Positions 8,548 through 17,299 of a DNA stretch of 37,218 nucleotides are shown here, piece by piece (position 1 is the first letter of the stretch; each line of letters begins with the position of its first letter). A program made the position numbers and the translations under genes. The DNA is taken from contig JAGBGN010000013.1 in NCBI GenBank assembly GCA_017935945.1, positions 1 through 37,218 of the forward strand. Reading direction: 5' to 3'. The notes under the pieces are model-generated. The model saw only the letters and a program-made list of their open reading frames with translations, made no database searches and was not told the DNA's origin. The stretch is from Candidatus Methanomethylophilaceae archaeon. Its GTDB lineage: Archaea; Thermoplasmatota; Thermoplasmata; Methanomassiliicoccales; Methanomethylophilaceae.

Positions 8548-11500
8548 TCACTGGAAGGTGTGGAACTCCCTCATGGCCCTGACACCGATTTCGCCGGACT
8601 TGGCCACCCTTATGGAGCCGACAGCGATCTCTGCACCCTGGATCGTGGTCATGAAGGGGATCTCGAGCTCGACCGCGAGTCTGCGCATGGTGTATCCGTC
8701 CCTGAGGGCACCGGATTTCAGCGAAGGGGTGTTGATGATCAGGTTGATCTTTCCATCCCTCATGAGTCCGACCGCGTTGGGCTTCTGGTTCTCATCGAGC
8801 TTGAAGACGGTTGTCGTCTCGACACCGTGCTCCCTGAGGTAGGTGGAAGTTCCCTTTGTGGCATAGATGGTGAATCCCATCTCCTTGAGTTCCTTAGCGG
8901 GACCGACGATCCTCTCCTTGTCGGCATCGTTGACGGTTATGTACACTCCACCCTCTGTGGGGAGCTTGTTTCCGGCAGCGATCAGTGCCTTGTAGCATGC
9001 CCTGTCGAAGTCCTCGTCAATTCCCATGACCTCTCCGGTGGACTTCATCTCAGGTGTCAGGATCGAATCCACTCCGGGGAGCTTGAGGAAGGGGAACACG
9101 GATGCCTTGATGGCATAGTGGTCGATGGTCCTGTATCCCTTGAGTCCGAAATCCTTGAGGGTCTTACCGAGCATGATCTTGGTTCCGATCTTGGCAAGGG
9201 GGACTCCGGTGGCCTTCGATATGAAGGGGATGGTCCTGGATGCACGGGGGTTGGCCTCGATCATGTAGACCTGCCCGTCCTTGACGGCGAGCTGGACGTT
9301 CATCAGACCGTGGATGTCCAAAGCAAGTGCGACCCTGGTGGTGATGTCCACGACCTCATCGATGATATCCTGACCGATTGTGAACGGGGGCATGACCATG
9401 GTGGCATCTCCGGAGTGGCAACCTGCGTACTCCACATGCTCCATGATTCCGCCGACGTAGACATCGGTTCCATCACAGACGGCATCGATATCCAGCTCGA
9501 TCGCCTCGGTGAGGTACTTGTCGATGAGGATGGGGTGGTTCCTGGAAACCTTGACCGCTGTGTCGACGTATGTCTTCAGCTCATCGGTGGAGTAGACGAT
9601 TTCCATTGCCCTTCCTCCGAGGACGTAGGAGGGTCTGACGAGGACGGGGTAACCGATATCCTCTGCGATGGCCTTGGCCTCCTCGAAGGAGTATCCGGTT
9701 CCGGACCTGGGCTGTTTGATGTTCAGGTCATCCATCAGCTTGGAGAACCTGCGCCTGTCCTCTGCAACATCCATCTTGTCGGGACTGGTTCCGAGGACCT
9801 TGGTCTTGGTTCCTGCCAGAGCCTTCTCGAGATCGACCGCGAGGTTGACGGAGGTCTGACCTCCGTACTGGACGATCACACCATCCGCATCCTCGGCCTC
9901 GATGACGTTCAGGACATCCTCGAGGTTGAGGGGCTCGAAGTAGAGCCTGTCGGAGATGTCGTAATCCGTGGACACGGTCTCGGGGTTGTTGTTGATGATG
10001 ATGGCCTTGACGCCCTCCTCCTGGAGAGCCATTACACCGTGGACACAGCAGTAATCGAACTCTATTCCCTGTCCGATCCTGATGGGTCCTCCTCCGACGA
10101 TGACGACCTTCTTGTCATCGGTCTTCTCGGACTCGCTGTGACGTCCGTATGTGGAGTAGAAGTAGGGTGTCTGTGCGGGGATCTCTCCTGCACATGTGTC
10201 CACCATCTTGTAGATGGGGACGAGTGCCTGGGATTTCCTCATGTCGCGTATCTCCAGGGGCGTCTTACCACTGATCTCGGAGATGGCTTCATCGGAGAAT
10301 CCCATGTACTTCGCTTCCTTGAGTACCTCAGGTGTGAGGTCGGATGCGATCTTGGCCTCCATGTCGATGATGTTCTTGAGCTTCTGCACGAAGAAGGTGT
10401 CCCACTGGGCCATTTCACTGACGGCCTCTACGGACATGCCCCTCCTGAGTGCCTCTCCCATTACGAATATGCGCTTGTCGGTGGCCTCACGGAGTTCCTT
10501 CTCTATGTCGCCATCCGCGATCTCCACCCTGTCGAGTCCCTTGACTCCGATCTCCAGGGACCTCAGTCCCTTGAGCAGGGATTCCTCGAAGGTCCTACCG
10601 ATTGCCATGACCTCTCCGGTGGACTTCATCTGTGTTCCGAGATGGCGGTCGACGGTACGGAACTTGTCGAAGGGCCAGCGGGGAATCTTGATGACGACGT
10701 AGTCGACAGAAGGCTCGAAAGCCGCAGAGGTGGTTCCGGTGATCTTGTTGGGAATCTCATCCAGTGTGTAACCGACTGCGATCTTGGTGGACACCCTAGC
10801 GATCGGGTAACCGGTGGCTTTGGATGCCAGTGCGGATGAACGAGATACACGGGGGTTGACCTCGATCAACCTGTAGTCCCCGTTCTCGGGGTTGAAAGCG
10901 AACTGGACATTGCATCCTCCCTCGATGTTGAGGGCACGGATGACCTTGAGGGCGGCAGTCTTGAGGCGCTGGTGGTCCTGTGCTGAAAGGGTGAGGCAGG
11001 GTGCACAGACGATACTCTCACCGGTATGGATTCCCATCGCATCGAGGTTCTCCATGTTACAGATGAGGATGGCGTTGTCATCGGAATCCCTCATGACCTC
11101 ATACTCGTACTCCTTCCATCCGAGGACGCTCTCCTCGATGAGGACCTGGTGGATACGGGAGTATGCCAATCCACGTGCACAGATCTCCTCGAGCTCCGCC
11201 TCGTTGTACGCGATACCTCCGCCGGTTCCTCCAAGTGTGTAGGCGGGTCTGATGAGCACAGGGTACCTTCCGATGATCTCGACTGCCTCTTTGGCCTCGG
11301 GGATGCTGTTGACACTCCTGGAGATGGGGACGGGCTCTCCGATCCTCTCCATGGTCTCCTTGAACAGCTCCCTGTCCTCGGACATGGCGATTGCATCGGG
11401 CTGTGTTCCCACGAGGACGGCACCGAGCCTGTCCAGCTCACCGGAATCAGCGAGCTCCGAGCAGATGTTGAGTGCTGTCTGTCCACCCATTCCGGAGACG

Positions 11501-11751
11501 ACTCCGTCGACACCCTCCTTCTCTATGATCTTGGCCACATTCTCGGCCAGGAGAGGCTCGATGTAGACGGCATCAGCTGTATCGGCATCGGTCTGGATGG
11601 TTGCAGGGTTTGAATTGACGAGGACGGTCTTGTATCCCTCCTCCCTGAGTGAACGGCACGCCTGTGAACCAGAGAAATCGAACTCGGCCGCCTGACCGAT
11701 GACGATGGGTCCGGATCCAATGACCAGGAGTTTCTTGTAATCCTTTCTCAA
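8548..11751 (-). CDS. carB: Carbamoyl phosphate synthase, large subunit
   Basis: A 1067-residue synthetase subunit, full length for the family. It makes carbamoyl phosphate from bicarbonate, ammonia and 2 ATP for pyrimidine and arginine synthesis. It starts IGSGPIVIGQAAEFD and has two homologous ATP-grasp halves. The second half begins with GGGPIRIGQGIEFDYCC near residue 555. A C-terminal MGS-like allosteric domain occupies about 930-1067. The start codon is TTG at 11751, inside a TTGA overlap with the carA stop. A strong GGGGTGA Shine-Dalgarno lies just upstream, and no ATG is near. The small subunit CarA encoded just upstream seems to lack glutaminase activity (see that entry), so the ammonia for this subunit probably comes from solution. 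Confidence 0.97.
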   Translation of the reverse strand: MRKDYKKLLVIGSGPIVIGQAAEFDFSGSQACRSLREEGYKTVLVNSNPATIQTDADTADAVYIEPLLAENVAKIIEKEGVDGVVSGMGGQTALNICSELADSGELDRLGAVLVGTQPDAIAMSEDRELFKETMERIGEPVPISRSVNSIPEAKEAVEIIGRYPVLIRPAYTLGGTGGGIAYNEAELEEICARGLAYSRIHQVLIEESVLGWKEYEYEVMRDSDDNAILICNMENLDAMGIHTGESIVCAPCLTLSAQDHQRLKTAALKVIRALNIEGGCNVQFAFNPENGDYRLIEVNPRVSRSSALASKATGYPIARVSTKIAVGYTLDEIPNKITGTTSAAFEPSVDYVVIKIPRWPFDKFRTVDRHLGTQMKSTGEVMAIGRTFEESLLKGLRSLEIGVKGLDRVEIADGDIEKELREATDKRIFVMGEALRRGMSVEAVSEMAQWDTFFVQKLKNIIDMEAKIASDLTPEVLKEAKYMGFSDEAISEISGKTPLEIRDMRKSQALVPIYKMVDTCAGEIPAQTPYFYSTYGRHSESEKTDDKKVVIVGGGPIRIGQGIEFDYCCVHGVMALQEEGVKAIIINNNPETVSTDYDISDRLYFEPLNLEDVLNVIEAEDADGVIVQYGGQTSVNLAVDLEKALAGTKTKVLGTSPDKMDVAEDRRRFSKLMDDLNIKQPRSGTGYSFEEAKAIAEDIGYPVLVRPSYVLGGRAMEIVYSTDELKTYVDTAVKVSRNHPILIDKYLTEAIELDIDAVCDGTDVYVGGIMEHVEYAGCHSGDATMVMPPFTIGQDIIDEVVDITTRVALALDIHGLMNVQLAVKDGQVYMIEANPRASRTIPFISKATGVPLAKIGTKIMLGKTLKDFGLKGYRTIDHYAIKASVFPFLKLPGVDSILTPEMKSTGEVMGIDEDFDRACYKALIAAGNKLPTEGGVYITVNDADKERIVGPAKELKEMGFTIYATKGTSTYLREHGVETTTVFKLDENQKPNAVGLMRDGKINLIINTPSLKSGALRDGYTMRRLAVELEIPFMTTIQGAEIAVGSIRVAKSGEIGVRAMREFHTFQ

Positions 11752-12884
11752 AACTTCACCCCCTCGATCATTGAGGCGAACTTATCGAAAACCGCCTCCT
11801 CATCCCATGCACCGGGGGATGCCATGGGGTGGTACTGTGTGGCGAATATCGGGAGCTCGCCGTGCTCCACCCCCTCGACGGTGTTGTCGAAGAGATTGAC
11901 CTGATTGACAACCAGACCGGTACCCTCGAGGCTTCCCTCATCGATTGAGTAACCATGGTTCTGGGTCGTGATGTGGACGCGTCCGTTGCACCTGACGGGC
12001 TGGTTGCCTCCACGGTGACCGAACTTGAGCTTGTACGTCTTGGCACCCATTGCGAGGGCCGTGACCTGGGCACCGAGACCGATTCCGAAGATGGGCATCT
12101 TGTCTGACAGTTCCCTGATGGCGGGGACGACTGTCTCCATGATGGCAGGGTGGGCAGGATTTCCAGGACCGTTGGAGACGACGAGTCCGCTGATTCCAGA
12201 ACTCCTGATGGTGTCGGCGCTGGTGTCGTAGGGGAACGTGACGACGTTGAACCTCTCAGCCAGTGCCTTGGCGATCCAGGATTCTGCTCCACAGTCCAGG
12301 AGCCCTACGGTGACATCCTTCGATGAGTCCGTACGGGTGACCTCCTTGCAGGACACCTTCGCCACGAGGTTCTCCTCATCGGATGCGGGAGATGCCTTGA
12401 GGTCGGCGACGACCTTGTCGACATCCGCATCTGCCGATACGATAGCTCCCTTCATGGTGCCGTTGTTACGAATCTTGATGACCAACTCACGGGTATCGAT
12501 TCCCGAAATACCGGGGACTCCGTTGTTCTTGAGGTACTCGTCGATGCAACCACCGCTGTACATGGGCGAGGGGTCCTTGCAGAACTCCCTGACGACTACG
12601 GCCCTGACGTGGATGCCTGGCGACTTCGTGTAATCGTCGACAATACCGTAGTTACCGATGAGCGGGTATGTCATGACGAGGATCTGTCCCTCGTAGGATG
12701 GGTCAGTGAGCCCCTCCTGATAACCGCTCATGTTTGTTTCAAAAACAACCTCTCCGACTGCATCGGCGCATGCACCGAACAGTTCTCCTTCGAATAAAGT
12801 CCCGTCTTCCAGAACAAGATATCCTTGTGCCATCGGGGAATTCTCAGATTCACGTACCATATATAATCCCTTTGTAATCGCCAT
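11748..12884 (-). CDS. carA: Carbamoyl phosphate synthase small subunit with degenerate glutaminase site
   Basis: A 378-residue protein with normal CarA architecture: an N-terminal CarA domain (about 20-150) and a C-terminal class I glutamine amidotransferase domain (about 190-375). The fold markers SNGPGNP, AKTYKLKFGHRGGNQPV and TTQNHGYSID are intact. The catalytic triad is not. The nucleophile motif GICLGHQ reads GIGLGAQ, with Gly269 in place of Cys (codon 12078-12080) and Ala272 in place of His. The HPE motif reads HPM (His352 kept, Glu replaced by Met354). Glutamine hydrolysis should therefore be impossible. The subunit probably survives as a structural partner of CarB in an ammonia-dependent enzyme, as Cys-to-Ser did in vertebrate CPS I. 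ATG 12884 has GGAGTG close upstream; ATG 12860 and 12833 are alternatives. It overlaps carB by 4 nt. Confidence 0.93.
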   Translation of the reverse strand: MAITKGLYMVRESENSPMAQGYLVLEDGTLFEGELFGACADAVGEVVFETNMSGYQEGLTDPSYEGQILVMTYPLIGNYGIVDDYTKSPGIHVRAVVVREFCKDPSPMYSGGCIDEYLKNNGVPGISGIDTRELVIKIRNNGTMKGAIVSADADVDKVVADLKASPASDEENLVAKVSCKEVTRTDSSKDVTVGLLDCGAESWIAKALAERFNVVTFPYDTSADTIRSSGISGLVVSNGPGNPAHPAIMETVVPAIRELSDKMPIFGIGLGAQVTALAMGAKTYKLKFGHRGGNQPVRCNGRVHITTQNHGYSIDEGSLEGTGLVVNQVNLFDNTVEGVEHGELPIFATQYHPMASPGAWDEEAVFDKFASMIEGVKF

Positions 12885-12970
12885 TACACTCCAATTTCAG
12901 TCATGTCTGATAATGGACAAACCCTCCGCAATTGTACTTTCTCAACCCGCCATAGTTTGAGGTAACATTC

Positions 12971-12978
12971 TATAAAAG
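12971..12978 (+). promoter_or_regulatory. TATA box of pelA, leaderless start
   Basis: TATAAAAG begins 26 bp before the pelA ATG, so transcription should start at or within 1-2 nt of the initiator codon. Confidence 0.6.
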
Positions 12979-12996
12979 AAGGGGGATGCCCCATAC

Positions 12997-14037
12997 ATGC
13001 GCATACTGAAGGAGGATGCATCGTCCGGAAACGTCAAGGTCCAGATAGAGACCGATGAGGACCTCTGGCACCTGTACAACGTTATCGAGGAGGGTGACCT
13101 CGTCACCGCCTCCACCACCAGACGTGAGGAGAAGGCGGCTGACAAACTCCGTGCCGAGAGGGCTGAGAAGAAGAGGATGACCCTGGGCATACGTATCGAG
13201 AAGATAGAGTTCTCCGAGGACGACCTCAGGTTGAAACTCCTCGGGACCATCGAGACTGGCCCCCAGGACATCGGGCAGCACCACACGCTGATATTCGAGA
13301 ACGGCGACAACCTGGACATCGGCAAACACCATTGGCGTGACACCCAGGTTGAGAGGCTGAGGAGAGCAGTCAGTGAATCGAAGAAACCGAGGATCGTCTT
13401 CGTGTCCCTGGATCAGGATGAGGCCACTGTTGCCGTTCTCAGGCAGTTCGGTCTGAAGGAGGTTACCACGGTACGCTCTGGAAGATCCGGGAAGCAGTAT
13501 GCGGAGAAACCCCAGGCGGATGGCTACCATGAGGAGATTGCCTCGAAGGTCGTACCCCTCATGGAACCGAACATGCCCCTGGTCCTTCTCGGTCCCGGGT
13601 TCGAGAAGGAGACGCTGGCTGAGAACCTCAAGAGGATGCACCCGAACGTGTTCGGTAGGATCCATGTCCACCACACCGGCCATTCCGGCATGGTTGGGAT
13701 CAATGAGCTGATGAAAGCGGGGATGGGTGCCGATGTGCTCAGGGAATCCGCTGTGGGTACCGAGATCGAGGCTGTGGAGCACCTCATGTCGGAGATATCC
13801 AAGAACGGCCTTGGCACCTACGGACCCAACGAGGTGATGGATGCCGCCGTTTCCGGAGCAGTGGAAACCCTCCTCATATTGGATACCAAACTGAGGGAGC
13901 AGGACCTGGACGACATCGTCAGGGCTGTGGAGTCACAGAAGGGTAACGTGCTGGTCGTGTCCAGCCATCATGACGGTGGAAAGGCACTGGCATCCCTGGG
14001 CGGCATGGGAGCCATACTCAGATACAAACTGGGCTAA
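12997..14037 (+). CDS. pelA: Pelota, mRNA surveillance / ribosome rescue factor
   Basis: A 346-residue archaeal Pelota (Dom34 family), a paralogue of release factor aRF1 that enters the empty A site of stalled ribosomes and works with ABCE1 to split them. The order is typical: an N-terminal Sm-like domain (MRILKEDASSGNVKVQIETD onward), a central domain around 130-260, and a C-terminal eL30-like domain ending in LASLGGMGAILRY. As expected for Pelota, there is no GGQ motif, which separates it from aRF1. The TATA box spacing predicts a leaderless mRNA. It is divergent from carA with a 112-bp shared promoter region. Confidence 0.96.
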   Translation: MRILKEDASSGNVKVQIETDEDLWHLYNVIEEGDLVTASTTRREEKAADKLRAERAEKKRMTLGIRIEKIEFSEDDLRLKLLGTIETGPQDIGQHHTLIFENGDNLDIGKHHWRDTQVERLRRAVSESKKPRIVFVSLDQDEATVAVLRQFGLKEVTTVRSGRSGKQYAEKPQADGYHEEIASKVVPLMEPNMPLVLLGPGFEKETLAENLKRMHPNVFGRIHVHHTGHSGMVGINELMKAGMGADVLRESAVGTEIEAVEHLMSEISKNGLGTYGPNEVMDAAVSGAVETLLILDTKLREQDLDDIVRAVESQKGNVLVVSSHHDGGKALASLGGMGAILRYKLG

Positions 14038-14129
14038 TCGTCGGAAATACACCCTTTAGCGTACTTTAAATATTCACGTGTTAATACGCTTCCAGCACTC
14101 TGCCACCCCATGCACGGGTGGAGGTGAGG

Positions 14130-14144
14130 ATGGGAATCGGATGA
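14130..14144 (+). promoter_or_regulatory. Four-codon mini-ORF overlapping the next start codon
   Basis: GGAGGTGA sits 2-4 nt before an ATG at 14130. That ATG opens a Met-Gly-Ile-Gly-stop frame. Its TGA (14142-14144) overlaps the ATG (14141) of the NifV-like gene as ATGA. The strong Shine-Dalgarno is better placed for the mini-ORF than for the main start, so termination-reinitiation coupling is possible. Confidence 0.4.
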
Positions 14145-15385
14145 AGAATATCAATGAGGTAGTCGAGGGACTCGCTAGACCCCTCAACATTTGTGACACC
14201 ACACTCCTGGACAGCGAGAAGGCACCTGGAGTCGTGCTTTCGAACATCGAGAAATACAGGATGGCCCAGCTTCTTGACGAGGCCGGAATACCCCAGATCG
14301 AGGTCGGCTCCCCACTGATGGGAATAGAATCGAAGAAGGCCATCAGGCACATAGCACGCATGGGCCTCGGGACCACCGTGTCCTCCTGGAACAGGGCAGT
14401 GGTTTCCGATATCGATGCCAGTCTCGATTGTGACGTGGATGCGGTCACCATATCCATCCCCGTCTCCGACATCCAGATCGAGAAGAAGTACAGGAACGAC
14501 CGCGATCTGATTCTTGACATGGTCTACGAGGCCGTGGCACACGCCGCATCCCATGGACTCTACGTCTCCTGCTGTGCAGAGGATGCATCCCGTGCCGACC
14601 TCAGCTACCTCATCGACTTCGCAAAGGTCTCCAAGGAATGTGGGGCACAGCGTGTCGAATACTGCGACACGATCGGTATCGAGGACCCGTTCACCGCATT
14701 CGACAGACTGAAGACGCTCAAACAGATCGTGAACGTGGACTACGCCTACAGCGCACGCAACGACATGGGAATGGCCACGGCCAACAGTATCGCCGCCATA
14801 AAGGCCGGATGCAGGTTCGTCTCCGCATCCTCCATGGGAATCAGCGATGGAGCCGGTAAAGCTGCCATCGAAGAGGTTGCTATCGCCGCAAAGCACACCC
14901 TCAACATCGATTCCGGATTGGATTCCGCCAAATTCCGTGAAATCGCCGAAGCCATCAGTTTCGCCACTGGAAACGTCATCCCGTCCTCCAAACCCGTCAT
15001 CGGAGAGGACATATTCTCGTTCGAGTCTGTGTTCATCATCGATGGTGTCCTGAAGAACGGAAACATCGGAGAGGCATTCGATGCGTCCGAGGTTGGAGCC
15101 CAGAGGAAGGCCCTGGTCGGAAAGAACTCCACCAGCAACACCATCATCTGGGAGATGTCCCAGATGGGAATCAACCTCGAAAGGGAGCAGGCGGAAGTCC
15201 TCCTCGATATGGTCAGGAAGGCTTCCATCCAGACCCGTCGCTGCATGAGTCAGAAGGAACTGTACCTCCTCTACGAGGACATGATGTCCGGAAACGACAT
15301 CTTCGACGAGAACGAGCTCCCTCCCACACCCAGGGATCCCGTCGAGCCCGTCGCCGAGGAACAGGTTCCGGAACAGAGTGAATGA
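14141..15385 (+). CDS. NifV/isopropylmalate synthase-like protein lacking catalytic Arg and metal His residues
   Basis: A 414-residue protein with the fold signature of the DRE-TIM metallolyase family (homocitrate, citramalate and 2-isopropylmalate synthases). It keeps the domain order and landmarks: ICDTTLLDSEKAPGV at 17-31, VEYCDTIGIEDP at 172-183, and NDMGMATANSIAA at 207-219. However, the family motif DTTLRDGEQ reads DTTLLDSEK, so the enolate-stabilising Arg is Leu23. The HxHND metal site reads SARND, so both His ligands are replaced (Ser204, Arg206). Normal condensation of acetyl-CoA with a 2-oxo acid seems unlikely. The frame is intact and codon use is ordinary, so it is not a decaying pseudogene. 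ATG 14141 is favoured over an upstream GTG at 14078. Function is unknown; a binding or regulatory role, or a new reaction, is possible. Confidence 0.85.
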   Translation: MKNINEVVEGLARPLNICDTTLLDSEKAPGVVLSNIEKYRMAQLLDEAGIPQIEVGSPLMGIESKKAIRHIARMGLGTTVSSWNRAVVSDIDASLDCDVDAVTISIPVSDIQIEKKYRNDRDLILDMVYEAVAHAASHGLYVSCCAEDASRADLSYLIDFAKVSKECGAQRVEYCDTIGIEDPFTAFDRLKTLKQIVNVDYAYSARNDMGMATANSIAAIKAGCRFVSASSMGISDGAGKAAIEEVAIAAKHTLNIDSGLDSAKFREIAEAISFATGNVIPSSKPVIGEDIFSFESVFIIDGVLKNGNIGEAFDASEVGAQRKALVGKNSTSNTIIWEMSQMGINLEREQAEVLLDMVRKASIQTRRCMSQKELYLLYEDMMSGNDIFDENELPPTPRDPVEPVAEEQVPEQSE

Positions 15386-15395
15386 ATGTCACCAA

Positions 15396-15417
15396 GCCCG
15401 TCGGTCACCCGGCGGGC
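15396..15417 (+). terminator. Terminator after the NifV-like gene
   Basis: GCCCGTCGG, TCAC, CCGGCGGGC: a 9-bp stem including one T-G pair. It is followed 18 nt later by T6 at 15436-15441. Confidence 0.65.
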
Positions 15418-15497
15418 ACAAATTCCTTAACAACGTTTTTTCCAGAACATATGCTCTGGACATTTTCGGATATATTCCCTATAACCAATTCATTACC

Positions 15498-15839
15498 ATG
15501 GAAGGAGACCTCGTAGTCCACAAGATACTCAGCGAGAAACATGCGGTCAGCATAATCCTGTTCCTGTACGTATTCGGACCCAGGACACGTACGGAGATCT
15601 ACAACGCCATTTCATCGAGCCCCAACATGCCGAAGAAACTGGAACTCTTGGAGAAATACGGCCTGATTAAGACCGTGGAATCCGAATACAGCAACAAGAA
15701 GATGACATCCCTTGCAGACCTGGGTAACAAGTTCGCGGCATCCCTCATCGAACTGGAGGAACGTAGCGGCGGTGACATAAACGAGTACAGAATGGCGAAG
15801 ATCAAAGCAATGATGCCCGAATGGGGCAGAATAGTCTGA
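15498..15839 (+). CDS. Winged-helix transcriptional regulator
   Basis: A 113-residue single-domain DNA-binding protein. Residues 1-75 look like a winged helix: ILSEKHAVSIILFLYVFG (helix 1), RTRTEIYNAI (helix 2), PNMPKKLELLEKYGLI (recognition helix), then a wing from TVESEY to MTSLADLG. This matches small archaeal HTH proteins of the MarR/ArsR-like fold. No ligand domain is apparent. The frame extends upstream to 15378, but TATA-like GATATATT at 15469-15476 puts transcription start close to ATG 15498, so I chose the shorter, probably leaderless form. Targets are unknown. Confidence 0.8.
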   Translation: MEGDLVVHKILSEKHAVSIILFLYVFGPRTRTEIYNAISSSPNMPKKLELLEKYGLIKTVESEYSNKKMTSLADLGNKFAASLIELEERSGGDINEYRMAKIKAMMPEWGRIV

Positions 15840-15912
15840 AATGTTTTACGAAAAGGCACAGGTGGGTGTGGAACCTGTCCGATGAGACGATGCCATCGGA
15901 CAGGATCCCGAT

Positions 15913-17214
15913 TCAATCGTATGACCTGTTGTCGGTCACGTGCTTACCCTTGCCCTCGAATCTAGGGAGGGTGTTGGGTAGGACAAGCTTCACCTCGGCT
16001 TTGATGTTGAGGACATCCTTCAACCTACGGGAAAGCTCATTCGTCATGCGTCCGATGGAGACGGTATCCTCGGTGAGGGACTCCTCGTTGAACTCGACCT
16101 CCACGACCATGCGGTCCATGTAGTTCTCATTGTCGAGTGTGATATGATAGAACGTGGACAGATAGGACATCTCACCGATGACGCTCTCGATCTGGGACGG
16201 GAACACGTTGACACCACGGACAACGAGCATGTCATCGGTCCTGCCGGATATCCTCATGAGCCTGGGGTGCGTCCTGCCGCAGGAACAGGGTGTCCAATCC
16301 AATGCGGAGATGTCACCGATCTTGTACCTTATGAGGGGGAATGCCTCCTTCTGGAGCATGGTGACGACGATCTCTCCGCGCTCACCATCCTTGCAGGGCT
16401 CCCCGTTCTCATCGAGGATCTCCATGTAGCAGAGGTCCGCCCAGATGTGCAGGCCGTTCTGCTTCTCGCATTCGAGGAACATGGGGCCGTAGAGCTCGCT
16501 CGCACCATAGCAGTTGTGGACACGTATGCCTGTACGCTTCTGGAGCTTCTCCCTCATGCTCTCCGACCATGGTTCCCCACCGGCTATGGCCAACCTGACA
16601 TTGGTGTCGTCACGTATGCTGATGCCCATCTGGTCACAGACATCCGCGATGTGGAAGAGGTAGGAGGGTGTACCGGCCAATGCCGTAACTGGTAGGTCCT
16701 GCATGAGCTGGATCTGCCTGGACGTGTTACCTGTCCCTGTGGGAAGGACAGTGGCACCGATCCTCTCGGCTCCATAGTGGACACCGAGACCGCCGGTGAA
16801 AAGACCGTAGCCGTGACAGTTCTGGAGCATGTCCTTGTTGCTCATACCGAAGGATGTCATCCCCCTGGCGAGGGATTCCGTCCAGGTGTCCATGTCACGT
16901 TTGGTGTATCCGACGACGGTTGGCCTGCCGGTGGTACCTGAGGAGACGTGTATCCTCACGAGATCATCGTAGGGTCTGACGAACAATCCATCAGGGTAGT
17001 AGTCACGAAGGTCGGACTTCCTCATGAACGGGACTTTCCTGAACTTCTCGAAACTATCAATATCTTCAGGGGAGATCCCTGCTGCATCCATCCTATCCTT
17101 GAAGAAGGGGGATGCTTCATACATCTCCTTCACTTTCTCCCTGAGGAGCTTCAACTGGAGTTTCTCCAGCTCCTCGCGGGGCATCGTCTCAATCTCTTCA
17201 TTCCAGAATGCCAT
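15913..17214 (-). CDS. paaK: Phenylacetate/aryl-acetate CoA ligase (AMP-forming)
   Basis: A 433-residue cytoplasmic adenylate-forming enzyme that makes aryl-acetyl-CoA from an aryl acetate, ATP and CoA. The AMP-binding P-loop is VSSGTTGRPTVVGYT. The acceptor motif NCYGASELYGP and the hinge region SGRTDDMLVVRGVNVFPSQIE are typical of PaaK. The length matches the family (about 430). A PaaK C-terminal domain follows the hinge. ATG 17214 is preferred over ATG 17226 because GGTGTGA lies 6 nt upstream. In methanogens such a ligase paired with IOR (here 4199-6606) allows uptake of phenylacetate or indoleacetate into aromatic amino acids. The exact substrate cannot be read from sequence. Confidence 0.93.
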   Translation of the reverse strand: MAFWNEEIETMPREELEKLQLKLLREKVKEMYEASPFFKDRMDAAGISPEDIDSFEKFRKVPFMRKSDLRDYYPDGLFVRPYDDLVRIHVSSGTTGRPTVVGYTKRDMDTWTESLARGMTSFGMSNKDMLQNCHGYGLFTGGLGVHYGAERIGATVLPTGTGNTSRQIQLMQDLPVTALAGTPSYLFHIADVCDQMGISIRDDTNVRLAIAGGEPWSESMREKLQKRTGIRVHNCYGASELYGPMFLECEKQNGLHIWADLCYMEILDENGEPCKDGERGEIVVTMLQKEAFPLIRYKIGDISALDWTPCSCGRTHPRLMRISGRTDDMLVVRGVNVFPSQIESVIGEMSYLSTFYHITLDNENYMDRMVVEVEFNEESLTEDTVSIGRMTNELSRRLKDVLNIKAEVKLVLPNTLPRFEGKGKHVTDNRSYD

Positions 17215-17299
17215 CGTCACACCCATTGTCCCGTGCTATCAATGCTCACGGTATTGAAGGGTATGTTGTCACGTACTTAAACCCATCTAAAGCGATGGT

